Assembly (NCBI GenBank): GCA_002309615.1
Contig: DBXT01000044.1
Location: 10,180-51,486 of the forward strand
DNA: 41,307 nucleotides
Direction: 5' to 3'
Origin: Bacteroidales bacterium UBA1205
GTDB lineage: Bacteria > Bacteroidota > Bacteroidia > Bacteroidales > WCHB1-69
The notes under the pieces are model-generated. The model did no database searches. It saw only the letters and a list, made by a program, of their open reading frames with translations, and was not told where the DNA came from. This document shows, piece by piece, positions 26,641 through 34,976 of this stretch. The translations under genes and the position numbers were made by a program. Position 1 is the stretch's first letter. Each line of letters starts with the position of its first letter.

Positions 26641-26697
26641 CACATTAAAATATATCATAAAAATGATACGTATAATTTAATCTTAAGCATTTGGAAC

Positions 26698-29067
26698 ATG
26701 AAAAGAATTATTTTTTTATTTATCGTAACTTTGTGTTGTACAAGTATTCACGCTCAAAACATTACCATAGAAAAAAGTGTTGATCGCATTGCCGGCATAA
26801 AAAATCCTTCTGTTGTTGCCAACGAAATGGTGGAAGGAATAGCTCTGCCGCAAGCACAATATATAGCAACGTCGCCATGGCGGACCAACGCTATGCAAAA
26901 AGTTAATATGAACGGAAAACGTTTGTTGGCTCCGGGAGAATCGGTTATTTTTGCAGTAGAAAACAATACCTTTACCGAAGACAGTATTCATTTGGGTACG
27001 TTAAGCACCAATATAGAAAATGCTATTAACCGCGTTCCGTCCTGGCTTCAATACGATTTACGCTTCCGTTTTCATCAAGCCAATGAAAGCATGCGTACCA
27101 AAATGGTTAATTTAATCAATGCCACCCCTAAAAAATATTTAGACGAAGTGGCTTATGTGCTCACCTATCTGCCCAAAGAAGTGCTCAACTCTTCCCGCTT
27201 TGCCAACGATTGGAACTATTTAATCCACAATGCTGAATTGATATATATTTCCGCAGACTCCCTCAAATACGTCCGCTTGGTGGAATCGGGAGACACCGCC
27301 TCCGGCGATTGGAGCACCACCACCGAATATTGCATTAAACAAGGTAGCAACTATATTTGGCGAAGCGTGGATAAATATTACTATTACGAATTTATTGTAA
27401 TGCCGAAAATAGAACAAGAAGGCGTATATGTTTCCGATAATTTGACTTCCATTAGCTCTCAACGCACATGGGGTTATATGTGGAGAGACTATTTATGGAA
27501 CAACTACTCCCAAGCCGTCAACCCTGCCGATACCGCAGACCGCAGTTACAACAACGTAAATACTTGGGGATATAAAGTGGTGAATTCCAATGGTGATTAC
27601 GATACTATTCGCATAGACACCATTCCTCGTTTTGGACAGGTGATGCAAATGCCCACCTATTTGTGGAATGAAAACCCTACCATCTATTTGTTCAATCGTA
27701 ATTTCTACGCCTCACAAAGTGCTTTAGATATATTGGGCAACTGGGCATCCCGCTGTATTCCGCAAGATGTTACCTCCAGCGATGACTACCGTCCGTCCCA
27801 GCCCAACCACATTGCATGGAAACATGTGGGCAATTGCCACGAAGATGCTTTGTTGGTAGTTGCCGCTGCACGTACGGCGCTCATTCCTTGCATACATGTC
27901 GGCGATTTTTGTGATGACCACGTGTGGGCAGCCATACACGATGGCGGTGATTCCGTATGGCATCATTTTGAATTTTTCCGCGGAGGATGCTCCGAAGGAA
28001 GACCCTATTATTGGGGTATGACCAATATGCAAGCCAACGGCGGATACGGTTGGAACAGCTCCTTGGTACAAGGATATGTGCCCAGCGGATACCTGTACAA
28101 TATGTCTGCCACCTATTCCAAATCCTCAGCCTGCACCTTGAAACTTACCGTCACCGACCCTTCTGGTGTGCCCGTAGACGGTGCCAGAGTGAATTTGTAT
28201 TCCACCAATACACAACACGGAACTGCTTATGTCATGTCTGCAGGCTATTTGTGGACCAATTCCCAAGGAGAAATAAACGTAAAACTGGGTACCGGTAAAA
28301 AATATTATATGAAAATATACCATCCCAAATTCGGATCTTTCCCTACCGAATCCAACAAGGTATATCAATTGATAGCTTCCGCCAACACCATAGCAAAAAA
28401 AGAATATCCAATATCATTTATATTCCCGAGTGAGGCTACTGCAAGTAGAAATAATATCACTGCCGGTCAAAACGAATACGAGGCCGACCATAGCTTGCAA
28501 ATCACTATTGATGCAACCAATGTTACCACCGGCACCAATCCCGTTGACGGACAGCAATCTTCTTTCTACGAACGCACTTCCACCAAAGCCGCTGTTAATG
28601 CTTACGTGGTAAGCGAAGCCGATATCGCCAATTTTAAATCGGGCAAAACCACCGGCAACGCCGACTATTACTTCGGTGCCTTATCTCACGGTACTTTCTC
28701 CATTCCCGTTCACAAATCAGGTAAAAGTTATGTAGTGCTCTCCAATAACAACAACTATATTAACTATGTAGAGTTAGCCTACGGAGCTCAAATGGTTAAC
28801 ACTGCCGATTTTGACCATGTAAATATAGATGAATATGCCCAATCCGACAACTGCTTGCGAGTATATCCCAATCCGGCTTGCTCCCAAGCAAACATCTATA
28901 TTGCCGACCTTGACAACACCACTGCCTATTTATACGACATTACCGGCAAACTCATCCAAAACATTCCCGTTAGCAATCATAACGGTATCATTTCTTTGGA
29001 AAATTTATCTGCCGGCGTATATATAGTTAAATGCAATAACAAAACTCAAAAAATAGTAAAACAATAG
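26698..29067 (+). CDS. T9SS-exported transglutaminase-like protein
   Basis: 789 residues. The ATG at 26698 starts a signal peptide (MKRIIFLFIVTLCCTSIHAQ); the frame opens earlier at 26605 but the promoter lies between. A transglutaminase-like core holds C380 in GNCHEDALLV, H408 in DDHVWAAI and D415 in HDGG, a complete Cys-His-Asp set. Next comes a carboxypeptidase-regulatory-like beta domain (PSGVPVDGARVNLYS). The last ~70 residues (from L720: RVYPNP, YDITGKLI, LSAGVYIVK, KIVKQ) form a type A T9SS sorting domain, so the protein should be secreted through the type IX system and anchored or released at the cell surface. Such proteins are thought to be thiol peptidases or amidases. The permease gene follows after 19 bp. 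Confidence 0.9.
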   Translation: MKRIIFLFIVTLCCTSIHAQNITIEKSVDRIAGIKNPSVVANEMVEGIALPQAQYIATSPWRTNAMQKVNMNGKRLLAPGESVIFAVENNTFTEDSIHLGTLSTNIENAINRVPSWLQYDLRFRFHQANESMRTKMVNLINATPKKYLDEVAYVLTYLPKEVLNSSRFANDWNYLIHNAELIYISADSLKYVRLVESGDTASGDWSTTTEYCIKQGSNYIWRSVDKYYYYEFIVMPKIEQEGVYVSDNLTSISSQRTWGYMWRDYLWNNYSQAVNPADTADRSYNNVNTWGYKVVNSNGDYDTIRIDTIPRFGQVMQMPTYLWNENPTIYLFNRNFYASQSALDILGNWASRCIPQDVTSSDDYRPSQPNHIAWKHVGNCHEDALLVVAAARTALIPCIHVGDFCDDHVWAAIHDGGDSVWHHFEFFRGGCSEGRPYYWGMTNMQANGGYGWNSSLVQGYVPSGYLYNMSATYSKSSACTLKLTVTDPSGVPVDGARVNLYSTNTQHGTAYVMSAGYLWTNSQGEINVKLGTGKKYYMKIYHPKFGSFPTESNKVYQLIASANTIAKKEYPISFIFPSEATASRNNITAGQNEYEADHSLQITIDATNVTTGTNPVDGQQSSFYERTSTKAAVNAYVVSEADIANFKSGKTTGNADYYFGALSHGTFSIPVHKSGKSYVVLSNNNNYINYVELAYGAQMVNTADFDHVNIDEYAQSDNCLRVYPNPACSQANIYIADLDNTTAYLYDITGKLIQNIPVSNHNGIISLENLSAGVYIVKCNNKTQKIVKQ

Positions 29068-29086
29068 TAATTGCTGATAGATAGTC

Positions 29087-30313
29087 ATGAGTTTGTTTTT
29101 TCAAAATAAAACCCGATATAAAGCACAATCGGTAAGTGCTATTGCATGGCGAAAATTCTGCAAAAACAAACAAGGTATGGCTTTTCTTATCTTTATAGGC
29201 ATACTCTCTGTTATCGCCGTTTTAGGATATGCTATCACCCCCGACAGCACTCCTTATGCCAATGAACAAATATTGGAAATTCGGTTGCAAAAACCCATGG
29301 CAAAGGTAAAAATGGTGTCTGTCAAAAAAAATCACGATGTACCGCATTATCATTTTATCCGCAAAATGCTTTTCGGACAACCCAACGATTGCATTCCCGT
29401 AGCAATAAGCAATTATACTATTGAAAAAGATAGCCTGATTGTATATCGACTCAACGAACCGGCGCCTTATGACAGAGAAGCCTATCATTTGGCAGATGTA
29501 GTATATGCCTTGGACGAAAGCACTCCCGTAGTTACCAACCATGATGTATGCACTTTCAACACCCTCTCCCAAGGACAAATCAGCAAAAGCATAGCACAAT
29601 TACAACAAGAGGCAACTAAACAAATCCATACAAAAACCTATATTTTAGGAACCGACCGGTATGGAAGAGATGTGCTCAGCCAACTTATTATCGGAGCAAG
29701 AGTAAGCCTTTCCGTCGGTTTTGTGTCCGTGTTTATTGCTCTTCTTATAGGCATCTTTTTAGGAGCTATTGCCGGTTTTTATAAAGGAAAGGTAGATGAT
29801 TTTATCATGTGGTTTATCAATGTGGTATGGTCTATTCCCACCCTGCTGCTGGTGATAGCCATCAGTTTTGCCTTGGGCACGGGCTTCTGGCAAATTTTTA
29901 TCGCTATCGGACTTACCATGTGGGTGGATATTGCCCGTGTGGTACGCGGACAGGTGATATCGTTGAGAGAAAAAGAATATGTGGAAGCCTCCAAAGCCAT
30001 GGGGTTTAAAAATATCAGCATTATATTCAAACATATATTACCCAATATCACAGGCACTATCATAGTGGTAGCCGCTGCCAATTTCGCCTCTGCCATACTT
30101 ACCGAAGCCAGCCTTAGCTTCTTGGGTATAGGCGTACAAGCACCCATGCCCTCTTGGGGAACCATGATTAAAGAAAACTATGGTTATATTATCCTCGACT
30201 ATGCCTATTTGGCCATCGTTCCGGGAATAGCCATTATGCTATTAGTACTCTGTTTCATGCTATTAGGCAACGTATTGCGAGACGTACTGGATGTAAAAGA
30301 TAATAACGGGTGA
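29087..30313 (+). CDS. OppC/DppC-type ABC transporter permease
   Basis: 408 residues. A first helix at about 31-50 is followed by an extracytoplasmic stretch of about 135 residues (51-187), longer than in standard DppC. The conserved LGTDRYGRDVLSQ leads into a binding-protein-dependent permease domain with five helices. The EAA-type motif EYVEASKAMGF contacts the ATPase, and AILTEASLSFLGIGV is typical of peptide/nickel permeases. Only this one subunit of an importer for peptides or similar solutes is seen here: no partner permease, ATPase or binding protein is adjacent. It may share a transcript with the T9SS protein (19-bp gap). Confidence 0.88.
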   Translation: MSLFFQNKTRYKAQSVSAIAWRKFCKNKQGMAFLIFIGILSVIAVLGYAITPDSTPYANEQILEIRLQKPMAKVKMVSVKKNHDVPHYHFIRKMLFGQPNDCIPVAISNYTIEKDSLIVYRLNEPAPYDREAYHLADVVYALDESTPVVTNHDVCTFNTLSQGQISKSIAQLQQEATKQIHTKTYILGTDRYGRDVLSQLIIGARVSLSVGFVSVFIALLIGIFLGAIAGFYKGKVDDFIMWFINVVWSIPTLLLVIAISFALGTGFWQIFIAIGLTMWVDIARVVRGQVISLREKEYVEASKAMGFKNISIIFKHILPNITGTIIVVAAANFASAILTEASLSFLGIGVQAPMPSWGTMIKENYGYIILDYAYLAIVPGIAIMLLVLCFMLLGNVLRDVLDVKDNNG

Positions 30314-30824
30314 TGATTTATTATCTTTTATTGCTCTGCCTTGATTGATATCCAAATATTTCCGGCAAAGTTTCTCTATTTTCGGTCTATTTAAAAGCAG
30401 GCCGAAAAAAGAAAATATACTCACCGTTTTACCAACTCCATACAAGACCGAAGGTCGCAGTGTGGAGTTAAAAAAAATAGGATATCCCGAAAGCATGCTA
30501 CTATCATACCTCATTCGTTTCCTGATTGTTGCAGCAAAGGTCAAACTCCTGTCAATAAATATCGGGATTTTCTCATAAAAAAGCGTGTTACCATAGATAC
30601 ACCTTACTTTCCTAATAAGGAATAGTAACGTGCCTTCGGCACGCCATGTGATAGGATACTTTTTTACTCCATATTACGCTAACGCTTATATAGAGTTATA
30701 AAATAACGTGCATACTGCACGTTTGCGTTTATTTGTAAAGAAAGTAAATGGTATAGTGTGCCGAAGGTACACTATTTTTTTTTATTCACTCCATATTGCG
30801 ATGTCGGGGGGGTACAAATCCGAC
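30314..30824. other. Hairpin-rich intergenic spacer
   Basis: No convincing gene is found; a 77-codon plus-strand frame (30345-30578) and a 93-codon minus-strand frame lack recognisable domains. The stretch holds a series of inverted repeats: AACTCCA/TGGAGTT (30434-30440, 30463-30469) around GACC-GAA-GGTC; CGTGCC-TTC-GGCACG (30629-30643); AACGTGCA-TAC-TGCACGTT (30705-30723); and TAGTGTGCC-GAA-GGTACACTA (30754-30774). The motif ACTCCATATTRCG occurs twice (near 30666 and 30787). This suggests remnants of small structured repeats. Confidence 0.6.
30754..30783 (+). terminator. Terminator-like hairpin with T-tract
   Basis: A 9-bp stem (TAGTGTGCC/GGTACACTA, one G-T pair) with a GAA loop is followed by nine T residues on the plus strand. 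It would end any transcript from the OppC-type gene about 440 bp upstream. Confidence 0.65.
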
Positions 30825-31604
30825 CTATCTTTTTATTGCCCGTTCATCTATTTCCAACAATACAGGACAATGGTCGGAAAAATTCACTTTTGACAAAATA
30901 ACCGAACGCTTAAGCGTATTTTCCAAATTGGTGCTTGCCATGTTATAATCTATACGCCATCCCAAATTTTTGGCTTTAGCCCCGCCTCTGAAACTCCACC
31001 AAGAGTATTGCTGCGGCTCTTGATTAAAATAGCGGAAGGTATCAATAAAACCGCTATCAATAAATCTATCCATCCATTGTCGCTCTTCCGGCAAAAAACC
31101 CGATGTATTCACATGCCCTGCAGGATTGTGTATATCTATAGGTTTGTGGCATATATTGTAATCTCCGCACAAAATCAAATAAGGACGTTCTTGTTTCAAG
31201 GCGGTGATATATTGTAGAAAATCTTCCAGCCATTGCATCTTAAAAGCTTGCCTTTCGTCTCCGCTGCTACCGGAAGGATGATACACACTCACCACAGACA
31301 AAGGTCCGAAATCCGCTCTTAAAAACCTGCCTTCATTGTCATAGGAGGGCATATTCATGCCTACTACCACCTTATCGGGCTCCTGCTTGGTGAATATAGC
31401 CACTCCGCTATAGCCTTTTTTTTGTGCCGAAAAATTATAACAGTGATAACCCATTTCTTGAAAGATAAGAGCGGGCATTTGGTCTTGTTGTGCTTTCGTT
31501 TCTTGCACACACAGCACATCAGGAGCAGCGTCTTTTACCCACTCCAACAATCCTTTTGACGCAGCTGACCTTATTCCGTTTACATTGTAAGTGATAATGT
31601 TCAT
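30825..31604 (-). CDS. xth: Exodeoxyribonuclease III / AP endonuclease
   Basis: 259 residues, the normal length for ExoIII-type enzymes, which cut abasic sites and remove 3' blocks in base excision repair. Motifs in order: ITYNVNGIRSA, CVQETKA (catalytic Glu for metal), GDYNICHKPID (with the Asp-Asn pair), WRIDYN, and SDHCPVLLEI with the catalytic His. It is encoded downstream of proS on the same strand, but has its own -7 element and is separated from it by a terminator. Confidence 0.93.
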   Translation of the reverse strand: MNIITYNVNGIRSAASKGLLEWVKDAAPDVLCVQETKAQQDQMPALIFQEMGYHCYNFSAQKKGYSGVAIFTKQEPDKVVVGMNMPSYDNEGRFLRADFGPLSVVSVYHPSGSSGDERQAFKMQWLEDFLQYITALKQERPYLILCGDYNICHKPIDIHNPAGHVNTSGFLPEERQWMDRFIDSGFIDTFRYFNQEPQQYSWWSFRGGAKAKNLGWRIDYNMASTNLENTLKRSVILSKVNFSDHCPVLLEIDERAIKR

Positions 31605-31623
31605 GGTTGAAATTTTATAAGTA

Positions 31624-31631
31624 CAAAGATA
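31624..31631 (-). promoter_or_regulatory. -7 promoter element of the exonuclease III gene
   Basis: Minus strand TATCTTTG, 20 bp upstream of the start at 31604. Confidence 0.6.
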
Positions 31632-31670
31632 ATACTTTTTTTGATATCTGCCGGAATGATTGTTTTACTA

Positions 31671-31694
31671 AAAAAAGGGACTTTTAGTCCCTTT
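31671..31694 (-). terminator. Intrinsic terminator of proS
   Basis: On the minus strand AAAGGGAC, loop TAAAA, GTCCCTTT followed by T residues, 22 bp after the proS stop. Confidence 0.85.
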
Positions 31695-31715
31695 ATATCT
31701 AATAATCTGTTTGCC

Positions 31716-33188
31716 TTAATAAGCTTTTGCAAACAACACTCTTTCTTTTGAAGGTTTGCCGGTAAGTATGCACTTGCCGTCTTCTTGAGGATTGTTGAAA
31801 GGAATACAACGGATGGTGGCTTTGGTTTTTTCTTTAATAGCCACTTCTGTTTCGGTAGTGCCGTCCCAGTGTGCCGATACAAAACCGCCTTTTTCTATTG
31901 CTTTTTCAAATTCTTCCCATGTATCCACTTTGATGATATGGTCATCGCGGAATTTTTTAGCTTTGCGGAATATATTCTCTTGAATATCTTCCAACAATTG
32001 CGGTATGGCATTCCCTACTTCTTGCAATGACATATTCGATTTTTCCAATGTATCCCTGCGACATATTTCCACTTGGTTTTGCTCCAAATCGCGAGGTCCT
32101 ATGGTAATTCTTACCGGAACACCTTTGAGTTCATAAATATTGAATTTTTCTCCTGAACGCAAAGAATCTCTATCATCGTATTTTACGCTGATATGCAATT
32201 GTTCCAATTGTGCTTTGATATCTTGTGCTACTTTCGACACTTTTTCCAAGCCCTCCTTATCACGATAAATGGGTACTATCACCACCTGCAAAGGTGCTAT
32301 TTTGGGCGGTAATACCAATCCGTTATCATCGGAATGCGACATCACAAGAGCGCCTATCAATCGTGTAGACACACCCCAGGAGGTAGCCCATACGTAGTCC
32401 AATTTGTTTTCTTTGTTTAAAAATTTCACATCAAATGCTTTGGCAAAATTTTGTCCCAAGAAATGAGAAGTACCGGCCTGCAGAGCCTTTCCGTCTTGCA
32501 TAAGAGCCTCTATACAATAAGTATCTATTGCACCGGCAAAACGTTCATTGGCACTTTTGCGACCTTTTATCACCGGTATTGCCATATATTTTTCAACAAA
32601 ATCGGCATATACGTTAATCATTTTTTCCGTTTCCTGCAATGCCTCTTCTGCCGACTCGTGAGCGGTGTGCCCCTCTTGCCATAAAAATTCCGCCGTACGT
32701 AAAAACAAGCGTGTACGCATTTCCCAACGCACCACATTGGCCCATTGATTGCACAATATAGGCAAATCTCTGTACGATTGTATCCAATTCTTGTACGTAT
32801 TCCATATGATGGTCTCCGAAGTGGGTCGCACTATCAATTCTTCTTCCAACTTGGCATCTTCATCCACCACTATGCCTTTACCGGTAGCATCCGTTTTCAA
32901 ACGATAATGCGTAACCACCGCGCATTCTTTAGCAAAGCCTTCCACGTGACTGGCTTCCCTGCTAAAAAACGATTTTGGAATAAATAAGGGAAAATAGGCA
33001 TTCACATGACCCGTCTGCTTAAACATCCCGTCTAATATTCGTTGCATGTTTTCCCATAGAGAATAACCATACGGTTTAATTACCATACATCCTCTAACTG
33101 CTGAATTCTCAGCCATTTCCGCTTTCACTATCAAGTCGTTATACCATTGTGAATAGTTTTCTTGTCTTGATGTTAATACCTTTGCCAT
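31716..33188 (-). CDS. proS: Prolyl-tRNA synthetase, archaeal/eukaryotic-type short form
   Basis: 490 residues. It charges tRNA-Pro. The class II core has the RPTSET motif (121-126), motif 2 with the Arg in VVRWEMRTR, FLWQEGHTAH (168-177) and the late GVSTRLIGALVMSHSDDNG motif 3 region. Then comes the anticodon-binding domain (about 285-390), and a C-terminal domain ending VLFAKAY. It lacks the bacterial-type editing insertion between motifs 2 and 3 and ends with the C-terminal extension typical of the archaeal/eukaryotic-like ProS found in many Bacteroidota. It is monocistronic with its own promoter and terminator. Confidence 0.95.
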   Translation of the reverse strand: MAKVLTSRQENYSQWYNDLIVKAEMAENSAVRGCMVIKPYGYSLWENMQRILDGMFKQTGHVNAYFPLFIPKSFFSREASHVEGFAKECAVVTHYRLKTDATGKGIVVDEDAKLEEELIVRPTSETIIWNTYKNWIQSYRDLPILCNQWANVVRWEMRTRLFLRTAEFLWQEGHTAHESAEEALQETEKMINVYADFVEKYMAIPVIKGRKSANERFAGAIDTYCIEALMQDGKALQAGTSHFLGQNFAKAFDVKFLNKENKLDYVWATSWGVSTRLIGALVMSHSDDNGLVLPPKIAPLQVVIVPIYRDKEGLEKVSKVAQDIKAQLEQLHISVKYDDRDSLRSGEKFNIYELKGVPVRITIGPRDLEQNQVEICRRDTLEKSNMSLQEVGNAIPQLLEDIQENIFRKAKKFRDDHIIKVDTWEEFEKAIEKGGFVSAHWDGTTETEVAIKEKTKATIRCIPFNNPQEDGKCILTGKPSKERVLFAKAY

Positions 33189-33258
33189 ATTTTTGGTATA
33201 GTTTTTGAATATATATAAATAATAATTGTCGTGTTTTTACGTTAAAATGAAAAACATG

Positions 33259-33266
33259 CAAAGGTA
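33259..33266 (-). promoter_or_regulatory. -7 promoter element of proS
   Basis: Minus strand TACCTTTG, 71 bp upstream of the start at 33188. Confidence 0.5.
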
Positions 33267-33309
33267 CTAAAAAATATTAAAACAATAAAACGAATAGGAG
33301 GGCTGCCCC

Positions 33310-34947
33310 ATGAAAAAATTGATATTTCCATTAACAATCATTATCCTGCTGGTTTCATGCTCCATTAATGACAATATTTTGTTTGACGACGGTTATTATA
33401 CCGTAGCACAGATGCAGCAACATAAACAAAATTTACAACAAGCCGCTTCTTCTCAAACAAATGTTGCCCAAACATATACCGAACCTATTGAGACGATAGT
33501 GGAAGAGCCTCAAGCAGAAACTTACCAACCGGTATATTCCAACACAGAAACCTATTATGACGAAAATGGTAATGCCACTTATATTACCAATAATAATTAT
33601 TATTTTGATGAAAATAGTTATTATGACTATGAATACACCGCTCGGCTAAGAAGGTTTTACGGACATGATTATGGCTGGGGATATTACGATCCCTATTTTA
33701 CCAATCAATATTGGTACAATTATAATCCTGCCTGCTGGGGTGTAAGCATATACTATGGTTACAATTTCTGGTGGGATGACCCATGGTATTACCGTCCTTA
33801 CTATTATCCTACAGCATATTATCATCACGGATTTTATTGGGGTTGGGGTTGGAGTCGTCCTTACTACGCTCATTATGACATATTCTATCATCACCACCAT
33901 CATCATGCACCGCATCCGGGAGGATTTCACGGAGACCATTTCTATAACAGCCACGATAGAAACTATGCCTACAATTACGGACACCGCAATTCCGTACAAG
34001 GGGGTATTAACGCCGTTGCCCGCAATATCACCAATGGTGGAGATCGTCGCAGCACCAATGTTGATAACGAAGAACACAAAAATTCTTCCTTCGGTGAACG
34101 CTACGAAACAGCTATGGCAAGCGGTTTTGCCGCTCGCAGCGGCATAAGCCACAGCGTTAACAATACTGCTTCCACCGCCAAAAACACCAACAACGCTGTT
34201 TCGGCAGACAATGTGAGCAATACCTCTTCGCGGGTAGATAATCGCAGCAATATAAACACCGCCACCAGCGGTACCGCTGCATCGCAAACACCGGCCTCCA
34301 ACACTGCACAACAAGCCAATAGAAGCTCTGTTGTCAACAACAATGCTTCTTCCGGCACCAATAATAACAATCGCAATATCACCAATCCTGCTACCAACAG
34401 CGGCAGCACAACGGCTACCCAAACACCGTCCAATACCACCGCCACCAATAGAAGCAGTGTGAACAATAATTATAGCAATAGCAGTTCGTCAAAAGGCAGC
34501 AATAGCAGCAACACCTCCACTTCCCGTAGCAATGTTTACACCACTCCGAGCACTTCGGGACAATCCCGCTCTGCCTCTACCCCTGCTAACAACAATAATA
34601 GAAGCACCAATAGCGGTAGCTCTTATTCCAACTCCTCGAGCAGCAGCTCCTATTCCAAACCTGCTAACAGCAGCAGCGGTTCCTACTCTCGTCCTTCCGG
34701 CAGTAGTAGCAGCTCTTATTCCAAACCTGCCGGTAGCAGCAGTTACTATTCATCACCGAGAAGTTCTTCTTCTTCAAGCAGCCGTTCCTCGAGCAGCTCT
34801 TCCACAAGTCGTTCTTCTTCGGGAAGTTTTTCTTCTTCAAGTTCGGGAAGCCACTCCTACTCATCGGGAAGTCATTCTTCCTCATCGGGAAGTCATTCCT
34901 CATCCTCATCCAACCGCTCTTCAAGCGGAGGTAACAGAAGCCACTAA
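33310..34947 (+). CDS. Low-complexity Tyr/Trp-, His- and Ser/Asn-rich lipoprotein
   Basis: 545 residues with no recognised family. The lipoprotein signal ends LLVSC with C17 lipidated. Residues about 30-95 are polar; about 97-195 are extremely rich in Tyr and Trp (for example YYDYEYTARLRRFYGHDYGW). Six His in a row stand at 194-199, followed by more His to about 215, which could bind metal. Residues about 230-400 are rich in Asn, Ser, Thr and Ala; the last ~145 are almost all Ser with Arg, Gly, Tyr and Pro. The aromatic stretch resembles Bacteroidota lipoproteins of unknown function; the Ser/Asn tail would be disordered and could be glycosylated. An AGGAGG-like site (33296-33302) gives an unusually strong ribosome site for this organism. 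The FadL-like gene follows after 29 bp. Confidence 0.72.
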   Translation: MKKLIFPLTIIILLVSCSINDNILFDDGYYTVAQMQQHKQNLQQAASSQTNVAQTYTEPIETIVEEPQAETYQPVYSNTETYYDENGNATYITNNNYYFDENSYYDYEYTARLRRFYGHDYGWGYYDPYFTNQYWYNYNPACWGVSIYYGYNFWWDDPWYYRPYYYPTAYYHHGFYWGWGWSRPYYAHYDIFYHHHHHHAPHPGGFHGDHFYNSHDRNYAYNYGHRNSVQGGINAVARNITNGGDRRSTNVDNEEHKNSSFGERYETAMASGFAARSGISHSVNNTASTAKNTNNAVSADNVSNTSSRVDNRSNINTATSGTAASQTPASNTAQQANRSSVVNNNASSGTNNNNRNITNPATNSGSTTATQTPSNTTATNRSSVNNNYSNSSSSKGSNSSNTSTSRSNVYTTPSTSGQSRSASTPANNNNRSTNSGSSYSNSSSSSSYSKPANSSSGSYSRPSGSSSSSYSKPAGSSSYYSSPRSSSSSSSRSSSSSSTSRSSSGSFSSSSSGSHSYSSGSHSSSSGSHSSSSSNRSSSGGNRSH

Positions 34948-34976
34948 TGCCATCACAACATAAAACATTATTCGCC

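Noticed and set aside
30345..30578. 77-codon plus-strand frame in the hairpin spacer
   Set aside because: It crosses the AACTCCA/TGGAGTT hairpin, has no recognised domain and no promoter.
33646..34422. 258-codon minus-strand frame opposite the Ser/Asn-rich lipoprotein
   Set aside because: It comes from the low-complexity codons of the real gene and has no domain.
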